This document shows positions 16,599 to 26,085 of a stretch of 64,000 nt of DNA, piece after piece. A model generated the notes under the pieces. That model had not been told where the DNA came from, made no database searches, and saw nothing but the letters and a program-made list of their open reading frames with translations. Position numbers and translations under genes: made by a program. Each line of letters opens with the position of its first letter. Position 1 is the first letter of the stretch. Source of the stretch: Bog-375 sp049587755 (GTDB lineage Bacteria > Acidobacteriota > Terriglobia > Bryobacterales > Bryobacteraceae); the NCBI GenBank assembly GCA_049587755.1, contig JBAVEN010000054.1, forward strand, positions 40,415 to 104,414. The letters run 5' to 3'.

Positions 16599-17264
16599 TC
16601 AGTTCGGTGTCAACCCGGCGGGCCGGTCCAACCGTTGCGCCGCCTTCATCAACTTCTGGCGGGCGCGAAAGAGCTTCACCTTAATGGTATTTTCATTCAT
16701 CCCCGTCCGCTCCGCCAACTCCTCCACGGAGTAACCTTCCACTTCCTTCAGCATTAGCAGCATGCGCTCCTCCTCGGATACCTTGGTGAGGAGCTTCACA
16801 ACGTAATCCCGCTGCGCCAGGCTGGTATCGGCCGGTGTCTGCCGGTTCACAGCGGGCTCGGAGTTCTCCACCCGCCGCACTTCGTCCTCGCTGAGATCGC
16901 TTTCGTAAACCAGCTTGCGCACCTTGCGTTTGCGCAAATAATCGAAGCACTCGTTAACCGTGATCTTGTAAATCCAGGTGATCAGCGAGCTGCGGAAATC
17001 GAAATTCCGGATGGAAACGTAGACCTTGGCGAACACCTGCTGGGCGATGTCTTCCACGTCATTGCGCTGGCGCACAATGCCATGGATGATGGAAAACACC
17101 TTGGCCTGGTACCGCTCCACAATCTCGCGGAACGCACCCTCTTCGCCAGCCTGCGCACGGCTAACCAGGACGCCTTCCGGGGTGTTCTGATAGTCCACTC
17201 TAGGCCTTGCCGCAAGCTTGCTGCCGAACCCCGGAATCGCCAACGTGCCGGTGGCCGTCCCCAT
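16599..17264 (-). CDS. ECF RNA polymerase sigma factor (RpoE-like)
   Basis: This is a 221-aa group-4 sigma factor. Region 2 contains 'AFREIVERYQAKVFSIIHGIV', the -10-recognition 'DVEDIAQQVFAKVY' and 'SSLITWIYKITVNECFDYLRKRK'. Region 4 has the helix-turn-helix 'EVEGYSVEELAERTGMNENTIKVKLFRARQKL', shown here only to locate it (~residues 165-205). The linker is longer than usual. It is followed by its probable zinc-finger anti-sigma factor and a Spy-like protein. The ~30-residue N-terminal extension is unconserved, so a later start is possible. Confidence 0.92.
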   Translation of the reverse strand: MGTATGTLAIPGFGSKLAARPRVDYQNTPEGVLVSRAQAGEEGAFREIVERYQAKVFSIIHGIVRQRNDVEDIAQQVFAKVYVSIRNFDFRSSLITWIYKITVNECFDYLRKRKVRKLVYESDLSEDEVRRVENSEPAVNRQTPADTSLAQRDYVVKLLTKVSEEERMLLMLKEVEGYSVEELAERTGMNENTIKVKLFRARQKLMKAAQRLDRPAGLTPN

Positions 17265-17510
17265 ACATGCTGTCCGACGTCAGCCGTGGGGTAAGGGTTT
17301 CAAATATCGACAGATCCATACTAGTTTGCCAGACGGCGGGACAGAGGTTCCAAACCATTGTTTTCCGGGTCGCCGGCGCAGGCCAGGGACAGGACCGACG
17401 CCCAAAATCTCACCGGCGGAAGGATTGGCTCAACTCTCACATTTTTCGCGACCGGATCGCCCGCCGCCTCATCCAAACATATGAAAGCGCGAGTGCTCGG
17501 CTCGCCTGTG

Positions 17511-17516
17511 TATAAT
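17511..17516 (+). promoter_or_regulatory. -10 box TATAAT for the IscA-type gene
   Basis: TATAAT lies 37 bases before ATG 17554, with TGTG directly upstream, close to an extended -10. A ribosome site GAGGAG (17541-17546) lies between. No clear -35 is visible. This gene thus has a conventional leader. Confidence 0.45.
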
Positions 17517-17553
17517 ACCAACGGGGGCAAGCCCCGCAGAGGAGTCTAAACGG

Positions 17554-17877
17554 ATGGTGCAATTAACCGAAAGAGCCATCGGCAAGGTGAAGGATATCAT
17601 GAGCTCGCAGCAGCCGGTTCCGGCCGGACTGCGGATTGCGGTCGTTGGCGGGGGGTGCTCCGGCTTCAGCTACTCGATGGCGTTCGAAAACCAGCCCAAC
17701 ATGCTGGACAAGACGTACGATTATGGCGGGCTCAAGGTCTACATCGATCAGGCGAGCCTGCTCTATCTGGACGGCGCCGAAGTGGACTACGTCGAAACGC
17801 TCGAGGGGGCTGGATTTAAGTTCAACAATCCCCACGTCAAGTCTACCTGCGGCTGCGGCAGTTCCTTCCAGGCCTGA
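17554..17877 (+). CDS. Iron-sulfur cluster carrier, HesB/IscA/ErpA family
   Basis: This 107-aa A-type carrier passes Fe-S clusters to apoproteins. The three conserved cysteines are C35 in 'VGGGCSGFSY' and C99/C101 in 'KSTCGCGSSF'. The length is normal. AGAGGAG sits about 10 bases before the ATG. It is divergent from the ECF sigma gene and isolated; the sufS-sufU pair of this window is 44 kb away. IscA, ErpA and SufA cannot be told apart here. Confidence 0.92.
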   Translation: MVQLTERAIGKVKDIMSSQQPVPAGLRIAVVGGGCSGFSYSMAFENQPNMLDKTYDYGGLKVYIDQASLLYLDGAEVDYVETLEGAGFKFNNPHVKSTCGCGSSFQA

Positions 17878-18653
17878 TGCAAGCCCAATCCGCCAGTGCG
17901 CCCCGCCCTTCGCAGGAAAGCGGCGGGTGAGCGGCTTTGTGCCCGTTCGGCACGAACTCGCCATACGCGGGAAACGTAGACTCGGGAAGTGTCAGGAATG
18001 GCACGGAGGCTTCCAGAAGCAGCGAGGCGGTACCTGCCGGATGCCCGCGCCGCTTCGGTCGCGTTGCACCCGGCTTCGCCCGGTTACCACCCTCCCGGGC
18101 CCGAACGAGGGCTCCAGGATTCTTTAGTTTGAACGTCGGTTGATACCCCCAGTCCGTCGCCATCCCATCCGTCGGCCAGCACCGTTCCTGCAGCCCGGCG
18201 TGCCACCCTCGCCAAAGTGCTGCTATGCGTCGTTTTCCTCCCGCACCTGCCACACCATGACCCTTCTTCGACCAGGCACCGTGCAATTAATGCATTATAA
18301 ATCAGTATATTGCGGTAAAACCTCGGGTTTGTGAGCCAGACCGCTTCTGGCCAGCGGTCGAAACCTCACACGCGCTACGGAAAGCGCTCAGTTTTGGACG
18401 GTTGATCGACTTTCCGATTGTTTCGGATCGCAAACTGCAAATCACATCTTGATCTGTAAAGCCAAATGCCTGATAATTTGTTCGAGCTTATAACAAAATC
18501 GGTAGGAGACGACGACGCGAGCGGCCGCACGAGCCGCAAGCATCCAAGTCCGGGTGACGAGTCAGCGCCAGTAACGGGTTTCGGGCGTTCGGGCTTCGGA
18601 CACGAGCAAGGGCAATAGGGGTTAGGCGAATTGTGGAACAGGGAGTTCAGAGA
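17878..18653. other. 776-bp non-coding stretch before the TonB receptor
   Basis: No convincing gene is seen. The minus-strand frame 17843-18286 is arginine/proline-rich, has no recognisable motif and overlaps the IscA-type gene. From ~18285 the DNA becomes AT-richer ('AATTAATGCATTATAAATCAG'), as expected for the promoter and leader region of the long receptor gene, but no single -35/-10 pair is decisive. Confidence 0.5.
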
Positions 18654-21600
18654 ATGTTTGGGGGTCGACGAATGAAAGTATCGAGGGTAGAAGTTCAAGC
18701 AAAGCGGCGGCAGAGCCAGCGGTACGTATCGCTGGTGCTGGCACTGGCGCTGGTGGTTCTTCTGCTTCCCTGCGCGGTCAACGCGCAGGTTCTTTACGGA
18801 TCGCTCACCGGAAACGTGACCGATCCCACTGGCGCCGCCATTCCTGGCGCCAAAGTCGAGGCGGTGAACACAGGTACTGGCGTCCATAACGAAGCCGTTA
18901 CAGACGAACATGGCATTTACCGCTTCAACAACATCCAAGCTGGACTTTACACGGTCACGGTTACGGCCAAGGCGTTCACCACCGTTGTCGAGACCAGCGT
19001 GCAAGTGAGCAACGACGAAATTCGGCGCGTGGACGTGCAGCTCCAGATTGCCAAAACCACCGAGACGTTGGAGGTTCGGGCCGATGCCGTGGTGTTGCAG
19101 TCCGACAAAGCCGATATCGAGGCGGAGATTACGCCTAAAGAAATAGAAGAACTGCCGGTTACCGGCGGTGAAGGTAAGAATTTCCAGCGCCTGCTGTTCC
19201 TGGTTCCCGGCGCGGGAGTCATTGCCAACCCCGAAGCCAATTCGGAAGCCGGCAACCCGATGCGTGCCATCACGCTGTTCATGAACGGCGTGTCCTCCAC
19301 TGGCAACAACACCAAGCTGGACGGGACCGCCATTTCGTATCCATGGCTGCCCGTCAACGTGGCTTACGTGCCGCCGCCGGAAGCCATTCAATCCGTCGAT
19401 GTGAGCACCAACGACTTCGACGCCGAGCAGGGTGCTGCGGGAGGCGTGGCGACGAACGTCACCATCAAGACCGGCACCAACCAATTGCACGGGGTGGCGT
19501 ACGAGAACAACCAGAATCAAGACCTTGCCGCGGTGAATAACGTTTTCGTCCATCCCGGCAGGCTGGGCAAGAACATCTTCAACAACTATGGGTTCGCGTT
19601 GGGCGGCCCGATCTGGATTCCCAAAGTGGTACACGGCAAGAACAAGCTGTTTTTCTTCCTCGACTACATGGCAACCAAGCGCCGGCTATACGCTTCCGAC
19701 ACGAACTTGACGCTGCCTACTGCGGCCATGCGCACGGGGGACTTCAGCGCCACTCCCGCCACAATTTACAATCCATTTACCGGCAACGCGGATGGCACCG
19801 GCCGCATCCCGTTCGCCGGGAATAAGATTCCCGGCAGCATGATCAACTCCGCGGCCACCATTTTGACGAATCAATTGCCCGCGCTAACCAGGCCGAACGC
19901 GTTCACCAGCAACTTCGACGCCTACGGCGGGACCCAATACAATCGCGGTAACTGGGATTACAAGGTTAACTACAACCCCACCGACAAGACAATGGTGTGG
20001 GGCCGGTACAGCTTTTCGCCTATCAACATTGTCGCCCCGTTCGTCTTGGGAGCGGACGAAGGCGACGCGTTTGGAGGAGGTAACCCCATTAACGCTGGCG
20101 GCCTCGTCCAGACCACCGCAACCGGTTTCACCGATACCATTTCGCCCACGCTCCTGGTGGACGGAAACGTCGGCTATACCCGCCAGAGCATCGGCGCCAA
20201 CGGCGACGAGGCGGTTGGAGACTTCGGCCTCAACACGCTGAAAATTCCGGGCACGAACGGGACCGGCGTGGATTATCAGGGCATCCCGGGATTCCAGGTC
20301 AGCGGTGTTGCCAACATGGGCAATACCAATACCGGCAGCCCGTTCAAGTTCCGCGACAACCAATACACGACCGCTATCAACCTGACCAAGGTGAAGGGTT
20401 CTCACAACCTGCGCTTTGGTTTCGAATACGATAGGTTCGCGCTCAACCAGTTCCAGCCACAGGGCGGAACGTTCGGCACCGCGCGTGGCACTTTCGGCTT
20501 CGACGGCACGCTGACGGCGCTTAACGGCGGTGCAGCCGTCGCCAATCCATACAACTCCTGGGCCCAATTCCTGCTCGGCCTTCCTTCCCACGCCGGCAAG
20601 ATCACGCAGGTCGAGAATCCGAACAGCCTGCGTTTTTCCGTCTGGTCCGCCTACGCGCGCGATCAGTGGCAGGCCACCAAGAATCTCACCATCAGCTATG
20701 GGTTGCGGTGGGAATACTATCCAATCTTCTCCCATGCTATCTACGGTGCAACCCGATTCGATCCCTCAACCGATGAAATTCTAATCGGCGGAGAGGGCGG
20801 TGTTCCTTGGGATGCCGGCGCGACCGCCAGCAAGAAGGGCTTCGCCCCGCGTTTCGGCCTGGCATATCGCTTGGGATCGAAGACCGTGGCTCGCGCCGGA
20901 TATGGCATTACGGTCGATCCCGATAACATGCGCAACCAACGGAATGCCTTCCCCTCGATCATCAACGAGGACTACACTCCGCCCAAGTCGTACCAGTTCA
21001 TCAGCTATGCCGGCGTTCCGAATTCCGACGGAGCCACGCAGGTATCGCTGTCGGACGGCCTTCCGCTGCCTACCGCCCCAGCTCTTTCGACGGGCATCTT
21101 TAAGCCGTCGACCAGTGCCTCTCCAACCACTTACCTGCCGAGCGTCGGCACGGTCACTTTTCCCGCCGACATGGACCGTGGGTACTACGAGAGCTGGAAT
21201 CTCACCCTCCAGCACCAATTCTCTCCGACCCTGGTTGCACAAGCCGCATACGTGGGCACGCATGGCGTCCACGTCATGGAGGGCGTCAACATCAACGGGT
21301 CGGCTCCCGGGACCGGCAACGCCGGCCGCCAACTCGCTCCGTTTGTCACCAGCGACATGAATATGTACGAGCCGTTTGGCGATATGACGTATAACGCCTT
21401 GCAGACCCAAGTGCGGAAGACTATCGGTTCCTCGATCATCGGCGTCAACTACGTGTTTTCCAAGGCCATCGATGAAGCCAATGGCGACAACGGCGACGCC
21501 ACGTTGTTCCGCGCCTTCCCGACGTCGTACAACCTGAACAAGCAACTCGCCGGTTTCGACCGCGCGCAGACGTTCCAGATTTTTTATGTCTACCAGTTGC

Positions 21601-22133
21601 CGTTCGGTAAAGGGCACAGCATGTTCAATCATGGTGCCGCGGCCTGGATCATCGGCGGTTGGGAGCTCAGCGGCAACCTGAGCTGGTATACCGGCCTGCC
21701 GTTCACCATCGGGACCAGCTCCCAAATCAACGCTGGCGGCCAAGGCGCCACCGCGAACCAAGTCCTTTCAAACGTGGCGGTTCTGGGCGGCATCGGCGCC
21801 AATAGCCCCTGGTTCAACGGCGCTGCGTTCGCCAATCCGCCAAACGGCGTGCTGGGCACCACCGGCCGGGACATTCTGTTCGGCCCTGGCCTCTTCAACC
21901 TGGACCAGAGCCTCTCTCGCATCTTCAGCTTCAAGGAAGGGAGGGTCACATTTCAGTTGCGCGGCGACGCGTTCAACCTCACCAACACTCCGACGTTTAG
22001 CAACCCCAACGCCACGTGCTGCTGGCTGACTAATGCGACGACCGGAGCCGTCAACTACAACAACTACGCGGTGATCACCGGCACCGCTTCCAGCCCGCGA
22101 CAGTTGCAGGTGGGCGGATACTTGCGGTTCTAA
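18654..22133 (+). CDS. TonB-dependent receptor, Oar-like with CarboxypepD_reg domain
   Basis: This is a ~1159-aa outer-membrane receptor. ATG 18654 is preferred (GGGAG 9 bases upstream); GTG 18633 and ATG 18672 are alternatives. After the signal peptide ('YVSLVLALALVVLLLPCAVNAQ'), residues ~35-115 are a carboxypeptidase-regulatory-like Ig fold ('GSLTGNVTDPTGAAIPGAKV'). A plug domain follows, then a large barrel. The last strand ends with aromatic 'LQVGGYLRF'. Acidobacteria carry many paralogues of this type for importing oligosaccharides or siderophores; the substrate is unknown. It is monocistronic and flanked by hairpins rather than a SusD partner. Confidence 0.9.
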   Translation: MFGGRRMKVSRVEVQAKRRQSQRYVSLVLALALVVLLLPCAVNAQVLYGSLTGNVTDPTGAAIPGAKVEAVNTGTGVHNEAVTDEHGIYRFNNIQAGLYTVTVTAKAFTTVVETSVQVSNDEIRRVDVQLQIAKTTETLEVRADAVVLQSDKADIEAEITPKEIEELPVTGGEGKNFQRLLFLVPGAGVIANPEANSEAGNPMRAITLFMNGVSSTGNNTKLDGTAISYPWLPVNVAYVPPPEAIQSVDVSTNDFDAEQGAAGGVATNVTIKTGTNQLHGVAYENNQNQDLAAVNNVFVHPGRLGKNIFNNYGFALGGPIWIPKVVHGKNKLFFFLDYMATKRRLYASDTNLTLPTAAMRTGDFSATPATIYNPFTGNADGTGRIPFAGNKIPGSMINSAATILTNQLPALTRPNAFTSNFDAYGGTQYNRGNWDYKVNYNPTDKTMVWGRYSFSPINIVAPFVLGADEGDAFGGGNPINAGGLVQTTATGFTDTISPTLLVDGNVGYTRQSIGANGDEAVGDFGLNTLKIPGTNGTGVDYQGIPGFQVSGVANMGNTNTGSPFKFRDNQYTTAINLTKVKGSHNLRFGFEYDRFALNQFQPQGGTFGTARGTFGFDGTLTALNGGAAVANPYNSWAQFLLGLPSHAGKITQVENPNSLRFSVWSAYARDQWQATKNLTISYGLRWEYYPIFSHAIYGATRFDPSTDEILIGGEGGVPWDAGATASKKGFAPRFGLAYRLGSKTVARAGYGITVDPDNMRNQRNAFPSIINEDYTPPKSYQFISYAGVPNSDGATQVSLSDGLPLPTAPALSTGIFKPSTSASPTTYLPSVGTVTFPADMDRGYYESWNLTLQHQFSPTLVAQAAYVGTHGVHVMEGVNINGSAPGTGNAGRQLAPFVTSDMNMYEPFGDMTYNALQTQVRKTIGSSIIGVNYVFSKAIDEANGDNGDATLFRAFPTSYNLNKQLAGFDRAQTFQIFYVYQLPFGKGHSMFNHGAAAWIIGGWELSGNLSWYTGLPFTIGTSSQINAGGQGATANQVLSNVAVLGGIGANSPWFNGAAFANPPNGVLGTTGRDILFGPGLFNLDQSLSRIFSFKEGRVTFQLRGDAFNLTNTPTFSNPNATCCWLTNATTGAVNYNNYAVITGTASSPRQLQVGGYLRF

Positions 22134-22144
22134 GTCAGACCGGG

Positions 22145-22174
22145 CGGGCAGGCCTCCAGAGTGGGGCTTGCCCG
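22145..22174 (+). terminator. Hairpin after the TonB receptor gene
   Basis: CGGGCA (22145-22150) pairs with TGCCCG (22169-22174), extended by GCC/GGC, 12 bases after the receptor stop. There is no T-tract, so termination strength is doubtful. Confidence 0.35.
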
Positions 22175-22227
22175 CATCTCATACCGCCGCGCGATTCGTT
22201 CTCGGAAAAGCCGGATAAGAAGCTCGT

Positions 22228-23580
22228 CTAAGGCACGTACACTGGTTTTTCGCCATGCGACCACGGGTCATAGGTGGCTACGAAATGCACGCGTTCCGGC
22301 CGCGTGGGATGATCCCACATCCAGAACTTGTCGAACCCGCTGGGTTTGGGATCGGCTAAGTTGATCTCGCCGCTTTTTTCAAAATAATGTGCCGCCACCT
22401 GGCCCCCGTCGGGCACAATGCCGTGGATCACTTCCAGCCCGTAACGATCCGCCTCGTGCTCGAAATGCCGGCTGACCGCATTGAAGGCCGGGGTGGCGAG
22501 AAAGGTCAGCCCGGACATCACGAGGAGCAGAACCGGAAGCGAGGCCCAATCCTCGAGGCCGCGGATGGCCCAGCGCTTTTCCCAGCGGGCCAGCATGCGA
22601 GCGGAGATGCGGGCACCGAGGAAGATAAGCACCAGCAGAATGGCCGCGAGGATGGCAATTTGCTTGGGGATATGGTGCAGCACATAGTGCCCCATCTCGT
22701 GCCCAAAAACGAATAGCACTTCCGGGGTGGTGGCCTTCTGAATCGTGGTGTCCCAAATGACGGCGCGCTTGGAAGAGCCGAAGCCGGTGACATAAGCGTT
22801 GAGCCCAGTCATTTTGGAACTGGCGTTCATTTCGAATATGCGCGCGCGCGCGATATCCATCCCGCCGTGGTGGACAACGCGCTCGATTGCGGCGGTGAGT
22901 TCCGGCTGGCTGGCTGCGAGCGGCTTGAAGGTAAAGAACAGCGGGTCGATCACCAGCGGCTGCAGGAAGAAGAGAGCCAGCAGCACCGGAATCGATGCCA
23001 TCCAGAAGTAGAGCCACCATCGGCGCGGGCTGCGGCGAATCACGGCATAGAGGATCCACACCAGGAGGGCCCCGACCACCAGCATCACGATCTGGCCGGT
23101 GATCCAGTCCCCAAACCACGATCTCCAGCCCTGCACGGAAAGTCCGAAGCTGCGGTCGAGCGAGTGGTCCCAAGCGTCAGTGGGCAGGCCGAGGATCGCC
23201 ACAGTAATCAGCAGCGCGGGCGCATAAATCAGGACCTGCACGAATCGCCGCGCGGAGACGCGCTCCGCCCAGTCGCGATATTTGGGAGCGAGCCGCCAGC
23301 TCAGCACCAAGACGAGGATCAGCAGACCGTACAAGGCGTCGACGAAGAAATGAAGCTCGTGGGCACTCGAGTAAGCGACTGCCTTTTGGTAAGCTTCTTT
23401 CCCTGGAGAATACTCGGTGACGGCTCCTGCGGAATAGGAGGGCGTCGCAAAGCTTTGCGGAGAGGCGGACGGCGCCGCCTGGGAAGGCTGCTGCGCCCGC
23501 AGCAACGGCGGGAGTGCGAACAGCAGGACGAGAGCGAACAGAAAGGAAACAGAAACAGGACCGAGCTTGGCGCGAGTCAT
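22228..23580 (-). CDS. M48-family zinc metalloprotease, CAAX-prenyl-protease/Ste24-like
   Basis: Start ATG 23580 is supported by GGAGG 4 bases upstream (GTG 23598 is weaker); 450 aa. A signal-like N-terminus is followed by several transmembrane helices ('FVDALYGLLILVLVLSW', 'YAPALLITVAILGLPTDAW'). The zinc motif HEMGH is at ~294-298 ('LFVFGHEMGHYVLHHIP'), with the third ligand in 'FEHEADRYGLEVI'. The preceding 'GLNAYVTGFGSSKRAVIWDT' is typical of Ste24/HtpX enzymes, which degrade or process membrane proteins. It lies 105 bp downstream of lon on the same strand, which fits membrane and cytosolic quality control. Confidence 0.9.
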   Translation of the reverse strand: MTRAKLGPVSVSFLFALVLLFALPPLLRAQQPSQAAPSASPQSFATPSYSAGAVTEYSPGKEAYQKAVAYSSAHELHFFVDALYGLLILVLVLSWRLAPKYRDWAERVSARRFVQVLIYAPALLITVAILGLPTDAWDHSLDRSFGLSVQGWRSWFGDWITGQIVMLVVGALLVWILYAVIRRSPRRWWLYFWMASIPVLLALFFLQPLVIDPLFFTFKPLAASQPELTAAIERVVHHGGMDIARARIFEMNASSKMTGLNAYVTGFGSSKRAVIWDTTIQKATTPEVLFVFGHEMGHYVLHHIPKQIAILAAILLVLIFLGARISARMLARWEKRWAIRGLEDWASLPVLLLVMSGLTFLATPAFNAVSRHFEHEADRYGLEVIHGIVPDGGQVAAHYFEKSGEINLADPKPSGFDKFWMWDHPTRPERVHFVATYDPWSHGEKPVYVP

Positions 23581-23685
23581 GGTTCCTCCGGGCACCACCC
23601 AGCTTAGTTCAGGTCCGCGGCCCTGTAAACATGTTTGTTGCGCATGGGGCAGCTCGCCAAGCTGCGGACCGATTGCGGCCCCCGA

Positions 23686-26049
23686 CTACCGCGGCTGCGG
23701 GACTTCAACTTCTTCCAGCGCCTGGGCAATCACTTCTTCCATCGAATTGACGTAGCGGATGGTCACGTCGGCGATGTGCTCGGTTTTGAGGTCTTCGCGG
23801 ACATTGACTTCGTTTTCGGCCGGCATGATCACCTCGTGGATGCCGCTCCGTTTCGCGGCAAGCACTTTTTCTTTAATGCCGCCGACGGGTAGGACCTGGC
23901 CGGTGAGGGTAATTTCGCCAGTCATGGCGAGGTTGGGGCGGAGGCGGCGCTCGGTGAGCATCGACACCAGCGCGGCGGCCATCGTGATGCCGGCGGAGGG
24001 GCCGTCTTTCGGGATGGCGCCGGCGGGGACGTGGATGTGGATGTCGATGGTCTTGAACAGCTCGGGGTCGATCCCGTATTGAGTCGCGGCGCCGCGCACC
24101 CAGGTGAGGGCGGCTTGCACGGATTCCTGCATCACGGGTCCCAGTTGGCCGGTCATGATGAGGCCCTTGCTGCCGCCGGGCATTCGGCCGGCTTCGATGA
24201 AGAGGACGTCGCCACCGACCGGCGTCCAGGCCAAGCCGACAGCAACACCGGGCCGGCGGGTGCGCTCGGCAACCTCGGTATCGGTGCGAAAGCGCGGGGC
24301 GCCCAGGTCCTGCTCGACGACTTGCGGCGTGACCTCCAGCTTGTCGTGATGGCCTTCGGCGATGCGGCGAGCCTGTTTGCGGCAGATCGAGCCAAGCTCC
24401 CGCTCCAGGCTGCGCACGCCGGCCTCGCGGGTGTAGCGGCGGATGAGAAAGCGCACGGCCTCATCGGAGAACTGGATGCCGCCATCGGCCTCGAGACCGT
24501 TTTCCGTGATTTGCCGCGGGATCAGGTAGCGGAACGCGATGATCACCTTCTCGTGCTCGGTGTAGCCTTCGAGCGAGATGATCTCCATGCGGTCGCGCAG
24601 CGCGTCGGGAACGGGGTCGAGCACGTTGGCGGTGGTGATGAACAAGACCTTGGAAAGGTCGAAGGGGACATCGAGGTAATTGTCGCGGAAGCTGAAATTC
24701 TGCTCGGGGTCGAGCACTTCGAGCAGTGCGGAGGCTGGATCGCCGCGGAAATCGCGTCCCAGCTTATCCACCTCGTCAAGCATGAAGACGGGGTCGTTGG
24801 CGCCGGTGCGGCGCAGCGCCTGAATGATCTGGCCGGGCAGCGCGCCGATGTAAGTGCGGCGGTGGCCGCGGATTTCGGCCTCATCGTGCATCCCGCCCAT
24901 GGAGATGCGGGCGAACTTGCGGCCCAGGGCACGGGCGATGGACCGGCCGAGCGAGGTTTTTCCAACACCGGGCGGCCCAACGAAACACAGGATGGGGCCC
25001 TTCAAGACGGGGCGTAGCTGAAGCACGGCCAGATAGTCGAGGATGCGGTCTTTGACCTTTTCCAGGTCGTAGTGGTCCTCATCGAGAATTTCGGCGGCGC
25101 GCCCGACGTTGACCGGCGAGCCGGAAGAAACGCTCCAGGGCAGCGCGGCCATCCATTCGAGGTAGGTGCGGGCGACGCCGTATTCGGGAGATGCCGTGGA
25201 GAGGCGCGCTAGGCGGTCGAGCTCGCGCATGGCTTCGGTTTTGACCTCCGGCGTCATGCCGGCGGCTTCCAGCTTGGCGCGCAGCTCTTCGATGTCACGC
25301 GTGCCGTCTTCGCTTTCGCCGAGCTCTTTCTGGATGGCCTTGAGCTGCTCGCGGAGATAGAACTCGCGCTGGCTTTGCGAGAGCTGGCCCTGCACCTGGG
25401 ATTGGATGCGCCCGCGCAGTTCCACCAGTTCGAGCTCGCGCGTGAGGTGCCGCAGAACCAGGTTGAGCCGCGACAGGCCGTCGGTCTCTTCGAGCAGTTT
25501 CTGGCGCTCCAGATGCACCAAAGTGGGCAGGTTGCCGGCCACAAAATCGGCCAGCCGGGCGGGCTCGACGATCTGCGCGGCAGTGGCGGAAAGATCGTCG
25601 GAAAGGTTGGGCGAGGCGGAAACGATCTGCTGAAACAGGCTGACTACATTCTGCCGCAGCGCTTCCACTTCGGGGGTGAAAGCCGGCTCGATTTCCTCCA
25701 GCTTCTCGATGCGCGCCCGCAGAAACGGCTCCGTCGCGGTGAATTCGCGGATACGGATGCGCGCGGTGCCCTCGCAGAACAGGAGCAGGTTGTCGCGGGG
25801 CACGCGGATGGCCTTGTGCATCACGCAAAGGGTGCCGATTTCATACAGGTCTTTCGGCTGCGGCGCATCGATGCGCGGGTCGAGCTGGGAGACGATCGCG
25901 AGAAACCGGTTTTCACCCATGCTCTGCACCAGCGCTACCGAACTTGGGCGGCCGACGGTGATGGGCAGCATCGCGCCGGGATAGAGGACGACATCCCGCA
26001 CCGCCAGGATGGGAACGTCTTCAAGCAGCGCCTCGGTCGGGTCAGCCAT
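23686..26049 (-). CDS. lon: ATP-dependent Lon protease
   Basis: This 787-aa cytosolic AAA+ protease degrades misfolded and regulatory proteins. The N-terminal LAN substrate domain starts 'VPILAVRDVVLYPGAMLPI'. Walker A GPPGVGKT is near residue 358 and Walker B is 'DPVFMLDEVDKLG'. The C-terminal Ser-Lys protease domain has the catalytic serine in 'PKDGPSAGITMAAALV' (~683) and the lysine in 'GGIKEKVLAAKRSG' (~726). The length is normal. The start is preceded by TACACT-N6 and no ribosome site. pheA ends 36 bp upstream on the same strand. Confidence 0.96.
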   Translation of the reverse strand: MADPTEALLEDVPILAVRDVVLYPGAMLPITVGRPSSVALVQSMGENRFLAIVSQLDPRIDAPQPKDLYEIGTLCVMHKAIRVPRDNLLLFCEGTARIRIREFTATEPFLRARIEKLEEIEPAFTPEVEALRQNVVSLFQQIVSASPNLSDDLSATAAQIVEPARLADFVAGNLPTLVHLERQKLLEETDGLSRLNLVLRHLTRELELVELRGRIQSQVQGQLSQSQREFYLREQLKAIQKELGESEDGTRDIEELRAKLEAAGMTPEVKTEAMRELDRLARLSTASPEYGVARTYLEWMAALPWSVSSGSPVNVGRAAEILDEDHYDLEKVKDRILDYLAVLQLRPVLKGPILCFVGPPGVGKTSLGRSIARALGRKFARISMGGMHDEAEIRGHRRTYIGALPGQIIQALRRTGANDPVFMLDEVDKLGRDFRGDPASALLEVLDPEQNFSFRDNYLDVPFDLSKVLFITTANVLDPVPDALRDRMEIISLEGYTEHEKVIIAFRYLIPRQITENGLEADGGIQFSDEAVRFLIRRYTREAGVRSLERELGSICRKQARRIAEGHHDKLEVTPQVVEQDLGAPRFRTDTEVAERTRRPGVAVGLAWTPVGGDVLFIEAGRMPGGSKGLIMTGQLGPVMQESVQAALTWVRGAATQYGIDPELFKTIDIHIHVPAGAIPKDGPSAGITMAAALVSMLTERRLRPNLAMTGEITLTGQVLPVGGIKEKVLAAKRSGIHEVIMPAENEVNVREDLKTEHIADVTIRYVNSMEEVIAQALEEVEVPQPR

Positions 26050-26055
26050 GGCCCC

Positions 26056-26061
26056 AGTGTA
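26056..26061 (-). promoter_or_regulatory. -10-like TACACT, N6 before lon ATG
   Basis: Minus strand TACACT-GGGGCC-ATG. The hexamer matches four of six -10 positions, including the key T, A and T. It suggests an internal, leaderless lon promoter in the 36-bp gap after pheA. Confidence 0.3.
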
Positions 26062-26085
26062 CCGCCAGACGAGGCGGCTTCCCGC

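Noticed and set aside
17843..18286. 147-aa minus-strand frame in the long intergenic region
   Set aside because: It overlaps the IscA-type gene, has no motif and is arginine/proline-rich.
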